Shown one piece after another: positions 53,102 to 61,999 of a stretch of 64,000 nucleotides of DNA. The stretch is from Sunxiuqinia elliptica (lineage in GTDB: Bacteria > Bacteroidota > Bacteroidia > Bacteroidales > Prolixibacteraceae), in NCBI RefSeq assembly GCF_900113005.1, contig NZ_FONW01000009.1:62001-126000 (forward strand). Direction: 5' to 3'. A program made the position numbers and the translations under genes. The notes beneath the pieces were generated by a model. That model was not told the DNA's origin. It worked only from the letters and a program-made list of their open reading frames with translations, and ran no database searches. Within the stretch, counting starts at the first letter, position 1. The number at the start of each line of letters is the position of its first letter.

Positions 53102-53680
53102 TTAATCCAGGAAATTGGTCAATATCATGATCAAAGGGAGGTAGTCTTTCAATTCCTTGCGTAGAATTTTTAACGCTTTGGTTAAGTGGGCTTCAACGGT
53201 TTTCAATGTTACGCCAAGCTTCGCCGCAATTTCTTTATTCTTTAAATCTTCGAAGCGACTCATTTTAAAAACTGCACGACAATGTTCCGGTAGGTTTTCG
53301 ATGGCGCGATCAATATTCTCTTTCAACTCCTCAAACTCCAAGTAACTCCCTGATACTTTCATCAGACTTTCATACTGATAATGAATTTCCATCCATTTTA
53401 TTTGCTCATGATGCTTTAATAAAATCTGACGCCGCTTGAGAATATTTAAGCTGTTATTTTTAACTAAGGTGAATAAAAAGTTTTTTAGATTTGAATCCTG
53501 ATCGATTTCACTTCGGACTTCCCACAACTTTACAAATGCCTCTTGAACAACTCCTTTAGCTTCCGCCGTATCTCCCAAATAGTACTTACTTAAATGGCAA
53601 AGGGGTTGATAATATTTATCGTAAACCTCCCGAAAGCTGCTTTTTTGATCCTTTGATAAAGAAAATAGTTGCTCGTGCAT
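53102..53680 (-). CDS. ECF RNA polymerase sigma factor (FecI-like)
   Basis: A 192-residue sigma-70 factor of the ECF group. Region 2 begins near FREVYDKYYQPLCHLSKYYL and includes AKGVVQEAFVKLWEV. Region 4 has a helix-turn-helix (MSRFEDLKNKEIAAKLGVTL, continuing KTVEAHLTKAL). It is held by FecR until the SusC receptor is loaded and should then switch on the glycan locus. It is first in the sigma-fecR-susC-susD unit. Confidence 0.93.
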   Translation of the reverse strand: MHEQLFSLSKDQKSSFREVYDKYYQPLCHLSKYYLGDTAEAKGVVQEAFVKLWEVRSEIDQDSNLKNFLFTLVKNNSLNILKRRQILLKHHEQIKWMEIHYQYESLMKVSGSYLEFEELKENIDRAIENLPEHCRAVFKMSRFEDLKNKEIAAKLGVTLKTVEAHLTKALKILRKELKDYLPLIMILTNFLD

Positions 53681-53697
53681 AGCGATAAATGAGTAAT

Positions 53698-53728
53698 CAA
53701 AGATAAAAAAAACGCACTGCGAAACAAC
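53698..53728 (-). promoter_or_regulatory. Promoter of the sigma-fecR-susCD unit
   Basis: On the minus strand GTTG (53725-53728), 19 bases, then TATCTTTG (53698-53705) fits TTTG-N19-TAnnTTTG with one change in the first box. It lies 18 bases upstream of the sigma-factor start. Confidence 0.55.
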
Positions 53729-53895
53729 CAGTTACTAAGTATCCTCAACAATTCTACTTAACTAAAACGAAATCCTGTGCGTAAAGCAATCCGAAATATT
53801 ACTCTGTTTATCCGATTTCAAAAATTCCAGATAATATCATTCCAGTAAACAGTCCCCCCACTTCAATCTAAATATAATTAATTCATTTACTATGA
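53729..53895. other. Intergenic stretch between the sigma unit and the MFS terminator
   Basis: The AT-rich region between the sigma-factor promoter and the terminator of the MFS operon. The full gap between coding regions is 53681-54002 (322 bp). I see no further gene in it. Confidence 0.4.
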
Positions 53896-53953
53896 ATAAA
53901 AAAAAGACTTTACTTGGAAACATGACGAGCATATTTCAACAAGTAAAGTCTTT
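53896..53953 (-). terminator. Rho-independent terminator of the catabolic operon
   Basis: A perfect 14-bp inverted pair, 53903-53916 (AAAGACTTTACTTG) with 53940-53953, encloses a 23-nt loop. On the minus strand it runs into eight T. It lies 50 bases after the MFS stop and separates this operon from the sigma-susCD unit. Confidence 0.85.
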
Positions 53954-54002
53954 CTCAATTGAGTTAGCAACAATAATCCTTCTATTGCTCCACAATCATC
54001 TC

Positions 54003-55427
54003 CTACTGTTTCGCCTGCTCCATCCAGTAACGCTCAATTTCTTCGAGGCTTTTTCCTTTGGTTTCAGGAATAAGTTTGTGAAAGAAGATCGTGCCAACCA
54101 AGCAGAATGCTGCAAAGGTGAAAAAGCCAGCTCCCATGCCAACATTTGCCACATACCACGGGAAAAGGAAAGCTGCTGCAAAGTTGGTTCCCCAGTTGGC
54201 GAAGGTGGCCAACGACATGGCTCTTCCTCGAATGTGCGTTGGATAAATTTCGCCAATAATTACCCAAATGACCGCATTGATCGAAAGCGCTAAACTACCA
54301 ATGTAAATACAAAGCAAGACCACGGTCCAAATGCCCGATGCAATGTCGGTTACAAACAAGGTTCCGATGGCACAAAGCGAAACAAAGACGGCCGTCATAC
54401 CACCAATCAGCAAAGGCCGACGTCCCCAGCTATCAATTTTAGTCAGCGCAATAACGGTAAAAATCAAGTTAATCATTCCAATCAGCACTTGAAATTGAAC
54501 GGCATTATCCAAGGCAAAACCAGCTCCCTCAAGGATGGTTGGGCCATAGTAAATTACGATATTCACCCCGGTAAACTGACCAAACACAGAAAGGCCAATA
54601 CCTACTGCCAATGCACGTCGCATCCCTGGTTTTAACAACTCCCGGATTCCGACATCCTTTTTCTTGTCCTCCTTTTTAGGGTGAAGGAGTTTTTCATCCA
54701 ACTCGCCATTAATACGTTTCAACAAGGCTACACCTTTATCAATAAAGCCTTTATCAATCAACCAACGTGGGCTTTCAGGCACAAAAAACAATAACAGAAT
54801 AAACAGTCCACAAGGAACCATTTCTGCCGCAAACATCCCCCGCCAAATCTCAGTATTAAACACTTTTTGCAAGATTCCGTGCGTGAAAATATTATCAGGA
54901 GAAGCTGCATAACGCAACAAAGCCCAGTTTGAAAAATACGCCAACAAAATCCCCAGTACGATGGACAACTGATACAAAGCCACCAGGCGTCCGCGTATTT
55001 TTGCAGGGGCAAATTCAGAAATATACATGGGAGAAAGTACTGAAGCCATTCCAACGCCTAGTCCTCCAACCAAACGTGCAACAATCAATAACGTAAAACT
55101 TGGTGGTACGGAGGAGAAAAAAGCGGACACAAAGAACAACAACGCAGCCAAAATCAAAATGGGTTTTCGCCCGAAACGGTCACTCAATGTTCCAGCAATA
55201 AAAGCACCAACAATGGCTCCGATTAACGCAGAGCTCCCGAACCAACCGACCATCAATTTCGACAAACCAAATTGGGTTTCCACCATTCCGAAGGTTCCCG
55301 AAATTACGGCTGTATCAAAGCCAAAAAGGACTCCACCCAGCGAAGCGACAAAACAGGTTAAGCCTAATAAAGTCTTGGTTTTCTGCCCATCAGAAGCTGA
55401 TGATTCCTTCAATTTTACCTTATTCAT
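54003..55427 (-). CDS. MFS sugar porter
   Basis: A 474-residue protein with 12 membrane helices of the sugar-porter family. Marks are GFDTAVISGTFG (helix 1), GTLSDRFGRKP (loop 2-3), PESPRWLIDKG (loop 6-7), and PETKGKSLEEIE at the end. It imports a monosaccharide or sugar acid by proton symport. It is last in the operon that also encodes DUF4855, DUF4434 and the unknown lipoprotein, so its substrate is probably the product of these proteins. Confidence 0.92.
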   Translation of the reverse strand: MNKVKLKESSASDGQKTKTLLGLTCFVASLGGVLFGFDTAVISGTFGMVETQFGLSKLMVGWFGSSALIGAIVGAFIAGTLSDRFGRKPILILAALLFFVSAFFSSVPPSFTLLIVARLVGGLGVGMASVLSPMYISEFAPAKIRGRLVALYQLSIVLGILLAYFSNWALLRYAASPDNIFTHGILQKVFNTEIWRGMFAAEMVPCGLFILLLFFVPESPRWLIDKGFIDKGVALLKRINGELDEKLLHPKKEDKKKDVGIRELLKPGMRRALAVGIGLSVFGQFTGVNIVIYYGPTILEGAGFALDNAVQFQVLIGMINLIFTVIALTKIDSWGRRPLLIGGMTAVFVSLCAIGTLFVTDIASGIWTVVLLCIYIGSLALSINAVIWVIIGEIYPTHIRGRAMSLATFANWGTNFAAAFLFPWYVANVGMGAGFFTFAAFCLVGTIFFHKLIPETKGKSLEEIERYWMEQAKQ

Positions 55428-55483
55428 TTTCGTTTAGATTTATAGTTTTCTAGTTACGTTAATTTTTGATTCTTAAATTAAAC

Positions 55484-56491
55484 TCATTTAAAGACATAAG
55501 TTCCTTCCCAAAAAACCAACTCTCCTTTCTTTAGTTTCAGGTTCTTCCCATTTACCAGATTAAAGTATGATTTCCCGTAATCCGCAGAAAAAGCCCGCGC
55601 CAAACCATCGGCTAAATAGTCAAATGTGCCCAGGCCCTTTTCCGTATTCAGAATAAGTTCCAACTCATATTTCCCCTGTTCTCCGCTCAGAATGACTCGA
55701 TTGACTGCGTCATTTTTCACACATGAGTTGTTGGTTCGTACCGGCTCTGTATTCATGATCTCCGTTGGAGAAGCATAACTCACCGAATCGAAAACAGCGA
55801 AGTTCTGACTTTGCATCCCATAATAACGATGAATCACCACATCGTTTAGGGCGGTAATGGTTACACGAACCTTGATTGAACAATTAGACAGCACCTGATA
55901 ATTAACAGACTCCTGAAGCAGGTAGTTTCCTGTTCCCGGATTATCATAGCCTTGAATTAAATTCACAACATTCAAACTTACCAGCTCACTCATTCCTGAG
56001 AAACCGGAACTCTTTGGCTCGCCATCAACCGTCACTGCTACACGCTTTGTCATGGCTGTTGGCTCGCCGGTCCCATCTCCATTTGAACCGTGCCACCCTC
56101 CTGTAAATTGTTTGGGCCGATCACTGGTGGCATTCTCCAATAGACTTACATGATACGGGCCAACCCAATCTGTCGCTGAAGGAAATTCGAGAGCATACGG
56201 CTTCTCTTCAGATATTACAGACGAGGTATCGTAAGCAAGCTTTCCTAGGGCAAAAATCTGATTAACGCCACAAGGAAAAAACGCTACCTCCAACTGCTTG
56301 TCTGGAAGCTGAAACTCACAGCTCAAGTGACCTTCAGAATAAACCACAGCGAATTTTTCAGCTTGCTCCTGAGAGCTATTTCGCTGCCCACAAGCAAACA
56401 ACCCGACGATCAGCCCAATCATCCAAAAGCCTTGCTGCTTCTGCTGCCAAAGCCGACGACAAAGAGTTAAGTTTATTCCAAAATGAGTCAC
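55484..56491 (-). CDS. Lipoprotein of unknown function, carbohydrate locus
   Basis: A 335-residue exported lipoprotein with a lipobox in VGLFACGQ (Cys 34 if the start at 56491 is right; an internal ATG gives the shorter MIGLIVGLFACGQ). The mature protein is beta-rich, with motifs such as FTGGWHGSNGDGTGEPTAMT and FNLVNGKNLKLKKGE, and lacks a recognised catalytic site. The fold is probably a galactose-mutarotase-like or beta-sandwich domain, as in other PUL-associated proteins; this is a guess. It lies 10 bp after the DUF4434 gene. Confidence 0.6.
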   Translation of the reverse strand: MTHFGINLTLCRRLWQQKQQGFWMIGLIVGLFACGQRNSSQEQAEKFAVVYSEGHLSCEFQLPDKQLEVAFFPCGVNQIFALGKLAYDTSSVISEEKPYALEFPSATDWVGPYHVSLLENATSDRPKQFTGGWHGSNGDGTGEPTAMTKRVAVTVDGEPKSSGFSGMSELVSLNVVNLIQGYDNPGTGNYLLQESVNYQVLSNCSIKVRVTITALNDVVIHRYYGMQSQNFAVFDSVSYASPTEIMNTEPVRTNNSCVKNDAVNRVILSGEQGKYELELILNTEKGLGTFDYLADGLARAFSADYGKSYFNLVNGKNLKLKKGELVFWEGTYVFK

Positions 56492-56501
56492 GCTATCCGG
56501 T

Positions 56502-57542
56502 TTATTTTATCGCTTTATGCTCGCGCAATTGCGTATATAATTTTGTTGAATCCGGATGCCCCGCAAACGCTTTTGATCCTGGCTTGTTCATCATTCCAAT
56601 GTACTGGTAAATCAAAATCTTTTCGACATAAGGAGACACAGCTTCCAGCTGTTGAATCACACGCTCGGCAGGTGCTGGAAGCAATGCGCTGTTGTATACT
56701 TTTCCTTCAAAACGGAATACCTCAACATCGGCCCAAAGACGCGATTTAGCCGCCTTTTTATGCATCTTGTATAAATTTTCGAAGAAGCCGGCACTTTCCT
56801 CGACCTGAGTCTTCTCCACTCCAATTTCATCCTGGTAAGCAATAAAATCGACATCCAGTTGTTCCAGCTGGCGTACGTATTGATCATCAGCCTTCACATT
56901 GCGCGTTCCGTAGGGAGCAATCAAGGTTTTTGCTTTAGGCATCAGCTTAGCTGCCTCGGCCGAAGATTCATTCACATAATTGATAAAGAAGTCGTCGTAA
57001 TGCCCGTAAATACCGGTTTCATTCGGATAATACCATCCGTAAAAACTTTTGTGATGCCCATACTTTTCGGCCAGTTCATTCATGGCTTTCAAGCGCAATT
57101 TATTCACCTCCCGATCCTGCATCAACATGGCTGGTTTGGTCCATTCGCCAAAGAAACCATTGCTCACAAAAAAGCGGAGCCCATATTTATCGGCGGCAGT
57201 CAGCACTACTTCCAATGGATCTTCACAGCCCATTTCATGCTTTGGCAGCAATGAAGTCGGATAAAAGCTTTTGCCGTAAATAGCCACATCCAGCAATACC
57301 AGGTAACGCATGCCGGCATCGGCAATCTCTTTTACTTTAGCATCCCACTGCTCAGCCGTAAATTTTTCCAAAGTCGGGTTCCAATACTTCCCTTCTACAG
57401 CACTATGATGTTGAAACTCAAACCATGATCCTTCAATCGGTTTAATTCCTGACTTCTTTCTTGCCGCAGCCTGTACTTCCAATAAAAAAGGGCTGGCTAA
57501 AGCCATCGTCCCCATGGTTCTTAAAAAATTCTTTCGGTTCAT
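56502..57542 (-). CDS. DUF4434-like TIM-barrel protein (glycoside-hydrolase-like)
   Basis: A 346-residue exported protein; the N-terminus MNRKNFLRTMGTMALASPFL is a Tat- or Sec-type signal. The DUF4434-like barrel runs from GSWFEFQHHSAVEGKYWNP, through AGMRYLVLLDVAIYGKSF and FYGWYYPNETGIYGHY (two acidic groups near the expected active site), to ILIYQYIGMMNKPGS. Members are thought to act as glycoside hydrolases, but the substrate is not known. It overlaps the DUF4855 gene by 4 bases. Confidence 0.78.
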   Translation of the reverse strand: MNRKNFLRTMGTMALASPFLLEVQAAARKKSGIKPIEGSWFEFQHHSAVEGKYWNPTLEKFTAEQWDAKVKEIADAGMRYLVLLDVAIYGKSFYPTSLLPKHEMGCEDPLEVVLTAADKYGLRFFVSNGFFGEWTKPAMLMQDREVNKLRLKAMNELAEKYGHHKSFYGWYYPNETGIYGHYDDFFINYVNESSAEAAKLMPKAKTLIAPYGTRNVKADDQYVRQLEQLDVDFIAYQDEIGVEKTQVEESAGFFENLYKMHKKAAKSRLWADVEVFRFEGKVYNSALLPAPAERVIQQLEAVSPYVEKILIYQYIGMMNKPGSKAFAGHPDSTKLYTQLREHKAIK

Positions 57543-58609
57543 TTCTTTAAAAATCGTTTATCTTTTCGCTCAATAATCAACTTGGCCAGACGATCCATCA
57601 ATGCTTTATCCTTCGGATTGTTCGACTTTGAAAAACGGTAAACACCATTTCCTCCCTCATAATAAGCAATTGAAGCCTGTTCAAATACCCCGTTTTTTTC
57701 ATAAGCATCGATATACGCCTCCAAACGAGTGCTGAAGCCAGACTCATGATCTGCCAAGGCCCGGCCATCAAACTCCATTTCCAATCCCATATTTTTTTCG
57801 CGGGCAAAAGCACAGGTTTGCTCCAGGCGTTCGTCGGCAATGTCTTTATTGAAAAAGTGGTTGGGTTGAATCCAGGCAAAGTCAAATTTATATTCAGCCC
57901 AGTCTCCACGTCCCGGGGCTGTCCAGTAAGGAATCCAGTAAAATTGAAGCCCTTTGGATCGAATGTAGTCTCCTAGTGGAATTAAAATATCGGCACAACC
58001 ACGCACATCCTCATCCACCCAATAGAACCCTTTCAACTCCAAGTGCTGGTAGTTTTCTTGCTCATAACGTTCCAGGAAACGATCGATATACCATTTTCCG
58101 GCAGTCAGTCGATCTTCTTGCTTACGGAAGTCCAGCTTTTGCCCATCAATTTCCCCCCAATCCTCTTGATTCAATATGGGGGAAGGAATACCAGAAATTA
58201 GCTTGTGTTTAAAACCAGGAGCTCCAATTTCCTGAATTTGCTCTTCAATACACTGATTTAAGGCAGAGAAAGCTTTATCCTTTTCAAACCGACGATCGAG
58301 TAACCATTCCCACTCCGGCTTCCGCGCATTCAGTTTATCGTAGCCCGGGGCATAATTTCGCCCCTGGCCATCTTTAAACTCTAAAAACAAGAAACCATCA
58401 AACAACCAATTTTTCTCCCCTTGCTGATTTTCATGCACCACATAAGGTAAAAACTGATCCTTTGTCCACTCCATCGGACGGTGTGTTCCTCCTTGATAAA
58501 TCAGCACTAAATCTGCAATATCAATTTTACCATAAGGACCACTCCCAAAGGCTGATAAACAAAAAATAAACTGAATAAAAAGCGTTGAGATGGAAACAAA
58601 GAAGTTCAT
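57539..58609 (-). CDS. DUF4855-like exported protein
   Basis: The start at 58609 (MNFFVSISTLFIQFIFCLSA) gives a signal peptide, and an upstream ATG at 58675 is less likely. The 356-residue product begins with DLVLIYQGGTHRPMEW and continues NWLFDGFLFLEFKD, both DUF4855-like. A barrel-type segment follows, with KGFYWVDEDVRG and FDFAWIQPNHFFNKD. It probably acts on a glycan or sugar lactone in the periplasm or at the surface; no mechanism is known. Cotranscribed with the DUF4434 gene. Confidence 0.72.
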   Translation of the reverse strand: MNFFVSISTLFIQFIFCLSAFGSGPYGKIDIADLVLIYQGGTHRPMEWTKDQFLPYVVHENQQGEKNWLFDGFLFLEFKDGQGRNYAPGYDKLNARKPEWEWLLDRRFEKDKAFSALNQCIEEQIQEIGAPGFKHKLISGIPSPILNQEDWGEIDGQKLDFRKQEDRLTAGKWYIDRFLERYEQENYQHLELKGFYWVDEDVRGCADILIPLGDYIRSKGLQFYWIPYWTAPGRGDWAEYKFDFAWIQPNHFFNKDIADERLEQTCAFAREKNMGLEMEFDGRALADHESGFSTRLEAYIDAYEKNGVFEQASIAYYEGGNGVYRFSKSNNPKDKALMDRLAKLIIERKDKRFLKK

Positions 58610-58702
58610 TTCAAAAAAGTTTAGTTGGTTTACGCTTGATAAATAAACTAATTTATTTCCAGAAAAGTAAAGCAAAATCTAAAAATATTTAGTTTTTACT
58701 TT

Positions 58703-58718
58703 ATATTTTATAAAATAT
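58703..58718. repeat. 16-bp perfect palindrome upstream of the DUF4855 gene
   Basis: ATATTTTATAAAATAT is fully symmetric, in the 139-bp gap between the DapA-family stop and the DUF4855 start. It could be a regulator site or part of a weak terminator, or chance in AT-rich DNA. Confidence 0.35.
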
Positions 58719-58748
58719 TTTACAAACCTTATTTTATTGACTTTCACT

Positions 58749-59813
58749 TTACCTCCAACTCTCCAAATGACTCTTAACAAATGCATCATCATTTAAATGA
58801 GGATAGGCCTCATAAACGCGGTCAATCTCCTCCTTCTGCCCCGGTGACAGGGCTTCATCTTCATTCAAAGTCCAAATGCCTTCCAAAAGTCCTTGGCGTC
58901 TTAAAACTTCATGAATACCAGTAATGCATCCCTGAAAGTTATTTGCCACATCGAAAAAGGCCGCATTACAATCGGTAATTTGATTGGCTAAAGCCAATGC
59001 CGACGGCATATCTCCGTTCAGTTGTCCGGAATGCACCTTCTCTAACAATTGAACAGCGGTGTGTGTCCAAACGGCCCAATGCCCCAGCAAACCACCTACA
59101 ACTCGTTTACGAAACACCTGACCTTTCACAACCGTTTGATATTCCGACAATAGATCCACCAAAATATTATCGTCATTTCCGGTATAAAGTGCAATTTCAT
59201 TGTTTCTTCCGGATTCTGCCACGCCACGAACAACATCCAAGGTTTGATACCGATTAAATGGAGCCATTTTAATTGCAATCACATTATCAATCCGGGCAAA
59301 TTCGCGCCAAAAATCCACATCCAATTTTCGTCCGCCAACTGCTGGTTGCAGATAAAAGCCAACAACAGGCATCTCCGCTGCAACAGCACGGCAATGCTTG
59401 ATAATCTCCTCATTTGATGCTTCTTTAAATGCAGCGACACTCAACAACACAGCATGGTAGCCATATTTTTTTGCGGTTTGAGCTTCGCAAACTGCTTGTT
59501 GGGTATTCCCAATTACCCCTGCCAGCCGAATAATGGGTTTCTGCGTTCTTTTAACAAAGCGATTAAATTCCTCCTGCGCAATCTCAAGCACCGATTCAAA
59601 CAAATTGAATTCAGGCAGGCGAATCACAAATTGCGTGGTATGAACGGCCACTGCCACCCCGCCTGCTCCCGCATTCAGGTAGTAGCGCATTAACAATCGC
59701 TGACGCCCCACATCCAGCTCCCTGTCTTTGTTTAGGGCAAGGGGCAGCGCAGGAATCACTGTTCCTTGATTTAAAATATCAATGATCTCCTTAGGTAGTT
59801 CGTTTTTATGCAT
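58749..59813 (-). CDS. DapA/N-acetylneuraminate-lyase family aldolase
   Basis: A 354-residue class I aldolase of the DHDPS family. The Schiff-base Lys is K182 (IAIKMAPFN), 28 residues after the catalytic Tyr Y154 (GFYLQPAVGG), the same spacing as in DapA. The usual GTTGE loop is replaced by VHTTQF (residues 57-62). Such members cleave or join pyruvate-containing sugar acids. The C-terminal extension is longer than in DapA. It lies 13 bp after the SDR gene. Confidence 0.87.
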   Translation of the reverse strand: MHKNELPKEIIDILNQGTVIPALPLALNKDRELDVGRQRLLMRYYLNAGAGGVAVAVHTTQFVIRLPEFNLFESVLEIAQEEFNRFVKRTQKPIIRLAGVIGNTQQAVCEAQTAKKYGYHAVLLSVAAFKEASNEEIIKHCRAVAAEMPVVGFYLQPAVGGRKLDVDFWREFARIDNVIAIKMAPFNRYQTLDVVRGVAESGRNNEIALYTGNDDNILVDLLSEYQTVVKGQVFRKRVVGGLLGHWAVWTHTAVQLLEKVHSGQLNGDMPSALALANQITDCNAAFFDVANNFQGCITGIHEVLRRQGLLEGIWTLNEDEALSPGQKEEIDRVYEAYPHLNDDAFVKSHLESWR

Positions 59814-59826
59814 GGTCTTTATTGAT

Positions 59827-60864
59827 TTAGTATTTTCCGTCTCTTACTTCAAAGTGGGTTGGTTTCCCAAGCAATTTGCCATCTCCCTTCATCCAGGCTG
59901 CTGTCCATTCAATTAGTTGATCGACCGGCACCACTGGAGGACCAAATCGCTCCGTTGCCTTTTTGGCATTGCTCAACAAAGCTGTTTCAGCCTCCTTCCC
60001 TACAAAAACAGGCTCAATTCCGAATAAGACACCAAATTGTTTAGCCACTTCCCGAACCGAAAGTATTTCCTGTCCGGTAATATTGAAAATTGCCGCTGGA
60101 GGACGAAGTTCCGCCAAGGATTGCAAAACCATGTTATTGGCATCTCCCTGCCAAATCACATTGAAATACCCCATCGACAAATCAATTTCTTGCTTGTTTT
60201 TCACCTTCGTTGCGATATCGACTAAAACGCCATAATGTGGTTCAACAGCATAATTTAAGCGAATTAACGCAACCGGAGTCTGGTACTTGCGGCTACCATA
60301 CTCAAACATTCTTTCGCGCCCCAAACAAGATTGCGCATATTCCCCCGTCGGCATCGGCGGATCTGTTTCTACTGAACCTCCACTTTGTACTGATACCAGC
60401 GGATACACACATCCTGTTGAATAAGCGACGATATTGGAATCTTTAAAATATTCAGCCACTAAAGCCGGCAAATACGTATTCATGGCCCAGGTAAGTCCAA
60501 GGTTCTCTTCTGAGCCGAACTTCATTCCCGCTAAAAAAAAGACATTCTTCACTTTAGGAAGCTGCTCTAGAAAATTACGATCCAGCAAATCTCCCTGAAA
60601 GGTTTCGATCCCCAAACGCTCAATCCACGTTTTTTCGCTGGCATTGCTAAACCGGGAAACACCGATAATACGCTTCTTCACACCTGCAAGCTTACAAGCC
60701 CGCTGTGCCATGTGAGCCAAGGATGGCCCTATTTTTCCGGCAATTCCTAAAAAGATGATGTCCCCTTCTAAGCTTTTGAATAGCTCTATAACTTCAGAAG
60801 ATGGACGAGACAGCAATTCTTCCAATTGCTTTTCATCACTAATTTTTTGCGGATACAATTCCAT
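59827..60864 (-). CDS. Extended SDR (NAD-dependent epimerase/dehydratase) with altered YxxxK
   Basis: A 345-residue Rossmann-fold protein of the extended SDR class. The NAD-binding GxxGxxG is G40-G43-G46 (FLGIAGKIG), and the Ser/Thr site is YSTGCVYP (149-150). The catalytic motif that should be YxxxK reads Y176-A-Q-S-C180, so Lys is replaced by Cys. Without this Lys the normal hydride chemistry would be impaired, so the protein may bind NAD and do another step. Start overlaps nothing; it is 2 bp after the M20 gene. Confidence 0.82.
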   Translation of the reverse strand: MELYPQKISDEKQLEELLSRPSSEVIELFKSLEGDIIFLGIAGKIGPSLAHMAQRACKLAGVKKRIIGVSRFSNASEKTWIERLGIETFQGDLLDRNFLEQLPKVKNVFFLAGMKFGSEENLGLTWAMNTYLPALVAEYFKDSNIVAYSTGCVYPLVSVQSGGSVETDPPMPTGEYAQSCLGRERMFEYGSRKYQTPVALIRLNYAVEPHYGVLVDIATKVKNKQEIDLSMGYFNVIWQGDANNMVLQSLAELRPPAAIFNITGQEILSVREVAKQFGVLFGIEPVFVGKEAETALLSNAKKATERFGPPVVPVDQLIEWTAAWMKGDGKLLGKPTHFEVRDGKY

Positions 60865-60866
60865 AA

Positions 60867-61988
60867 CTATATTTCTCCTTTCAAAATGATCTTTTTATAA
60901 ATTTCAATAGCCTCCATGATGTTCTCCGTAAAACAATACTCATCGTCTTTATGAGCCATTTCAGGCAGACCGGGCCCTAGAATAACGGTGGGAGCACCAT
61001 CAAAAGCAGCTTGCAACACAGCACCATCTGTTAGGTATGGCAATGATTTTGGTGGAATGTCTGCAGAATCGTCAAGTCCGCAAGCCCGATAAACGGAATG
61101 GACAAATGAGTCATTGGCGTGGGTTGAAACAGCAGGAAGATCAACCAATACCCCAATGCGAACGTCCTCTCCCAGCTCGCCTTTGAGTCTTGCTAATAGC
61201 TCGTTATGATCGGAACAGGACGTTGAACGGATATCAATGGTGAACTCTGCAAAATCAGCAACAGAATTAAGATTTAAGCCACCTCGAACCGTTCCCACAT
61301 TAATTGTTGGCCATCCCAATAACCCATCTTCAGGTTCCGAAAACTTAAAACGCTCCGCCTTCAACAGGGCACGCGCAACCTTATAAATAGCATTGTCTCC
61401 CAAGTGTGGCATGGAAGAATGTGCGGTTCGTCCCTGAGCAGTGACGCGTAAATACAGACCTCCTTTATGCCCAATGGCTGGGATATTTGCTGTTGGTTCA
61501 CCCACCACAATTCCCCTTGCTTTTCCCAAATGTTTCATATGCTCAACCAAATGAGCCGCTCCCTGACAACCAGTTTCCTCTCCAGCAGTAAGCAAGAGCC
61601 GAACAGCAGCATCTGGGTTTTCAGTAACAGCCAGAATAGCCGCAACTACCATGGCTGCCACACCGCTCTTCATATCACTGGCTCCCCGTCCAAATAACTT
61701 TCCCTCTTTGATCTCGCCTCCCAACGGATCTTCGTTCCAGTTCCCAACGTCAAAAGGGACCGTATCAAAATGTCCAGAAAAGATTACCGAAGAATCATCG
61801 GTTGCCCTTGCATTTTCCGCAACAAGATGTAAACGGTTTTCTCCAAAAGAGTAGTACACTACATGAAACCCATTTTCCTCCAAAAGCTCACCAACGACTT
61901 TTGCAGCTTGTGCTTCATTTCCCGGAGGATTGACTGTGTTTAACTCGACAAGTTTCTGAGTCAACAATATGGCATCACTTGCATTCAT
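60867..61988 (-). CDS. M20-family deacylase/peptidase (ArgE/DapE-like)
   Basis: A 373-residue metallohydrolase of the M20 family. Metal ligands are H73 and D75 (SGHFDTVP), D105 (GRGASDMKSG) and E137/E138 (TAGEETG). The lid domain sits in the middle. Relatives remove acyl groups from amino acids and amino sugars, or split dipeptides. In this operon a deacylation of an N-acyl amino sugar acid or similar is likely; the substrate is not fixed. It lies 11 bp after the Nramp-fold gene. Confidence 0.87.
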   Translation of the reverse strand: MNASDAILLTQKLVELNTVNPPGNEAQAAKVVGELLEENGFHVVYYSFGENRLHLVAENARATDDSSVIFSGHFDTVPFDVGNWNEDPLGGEIKEGKLFGRGASDMKSGVAAMVVAAILAVTENPDAAVRLLLTAGEETGCQGAAHLVEHMKHLGKARGIVVGEPTANIPAIGHKGGLYLRVTAQGRTAHSSMPHLGDNAIYKVARALLKAERFKFSEPEDGLLGWPTINVGTVRGGLNLNSVADFAEFTIDIRSTSCSDHNELLARLKGELGEDVRIGVLVDLPAVSTHANDSFVHSVYRACGLDDSADIPPKSLPYLTDGAVLQAAFDGAPTVILGPGLPEMAHKDDEYCFTENIMEAIEIYKKIILKGEI

Positions 61989-61999
61989 TTTCGGTTATC

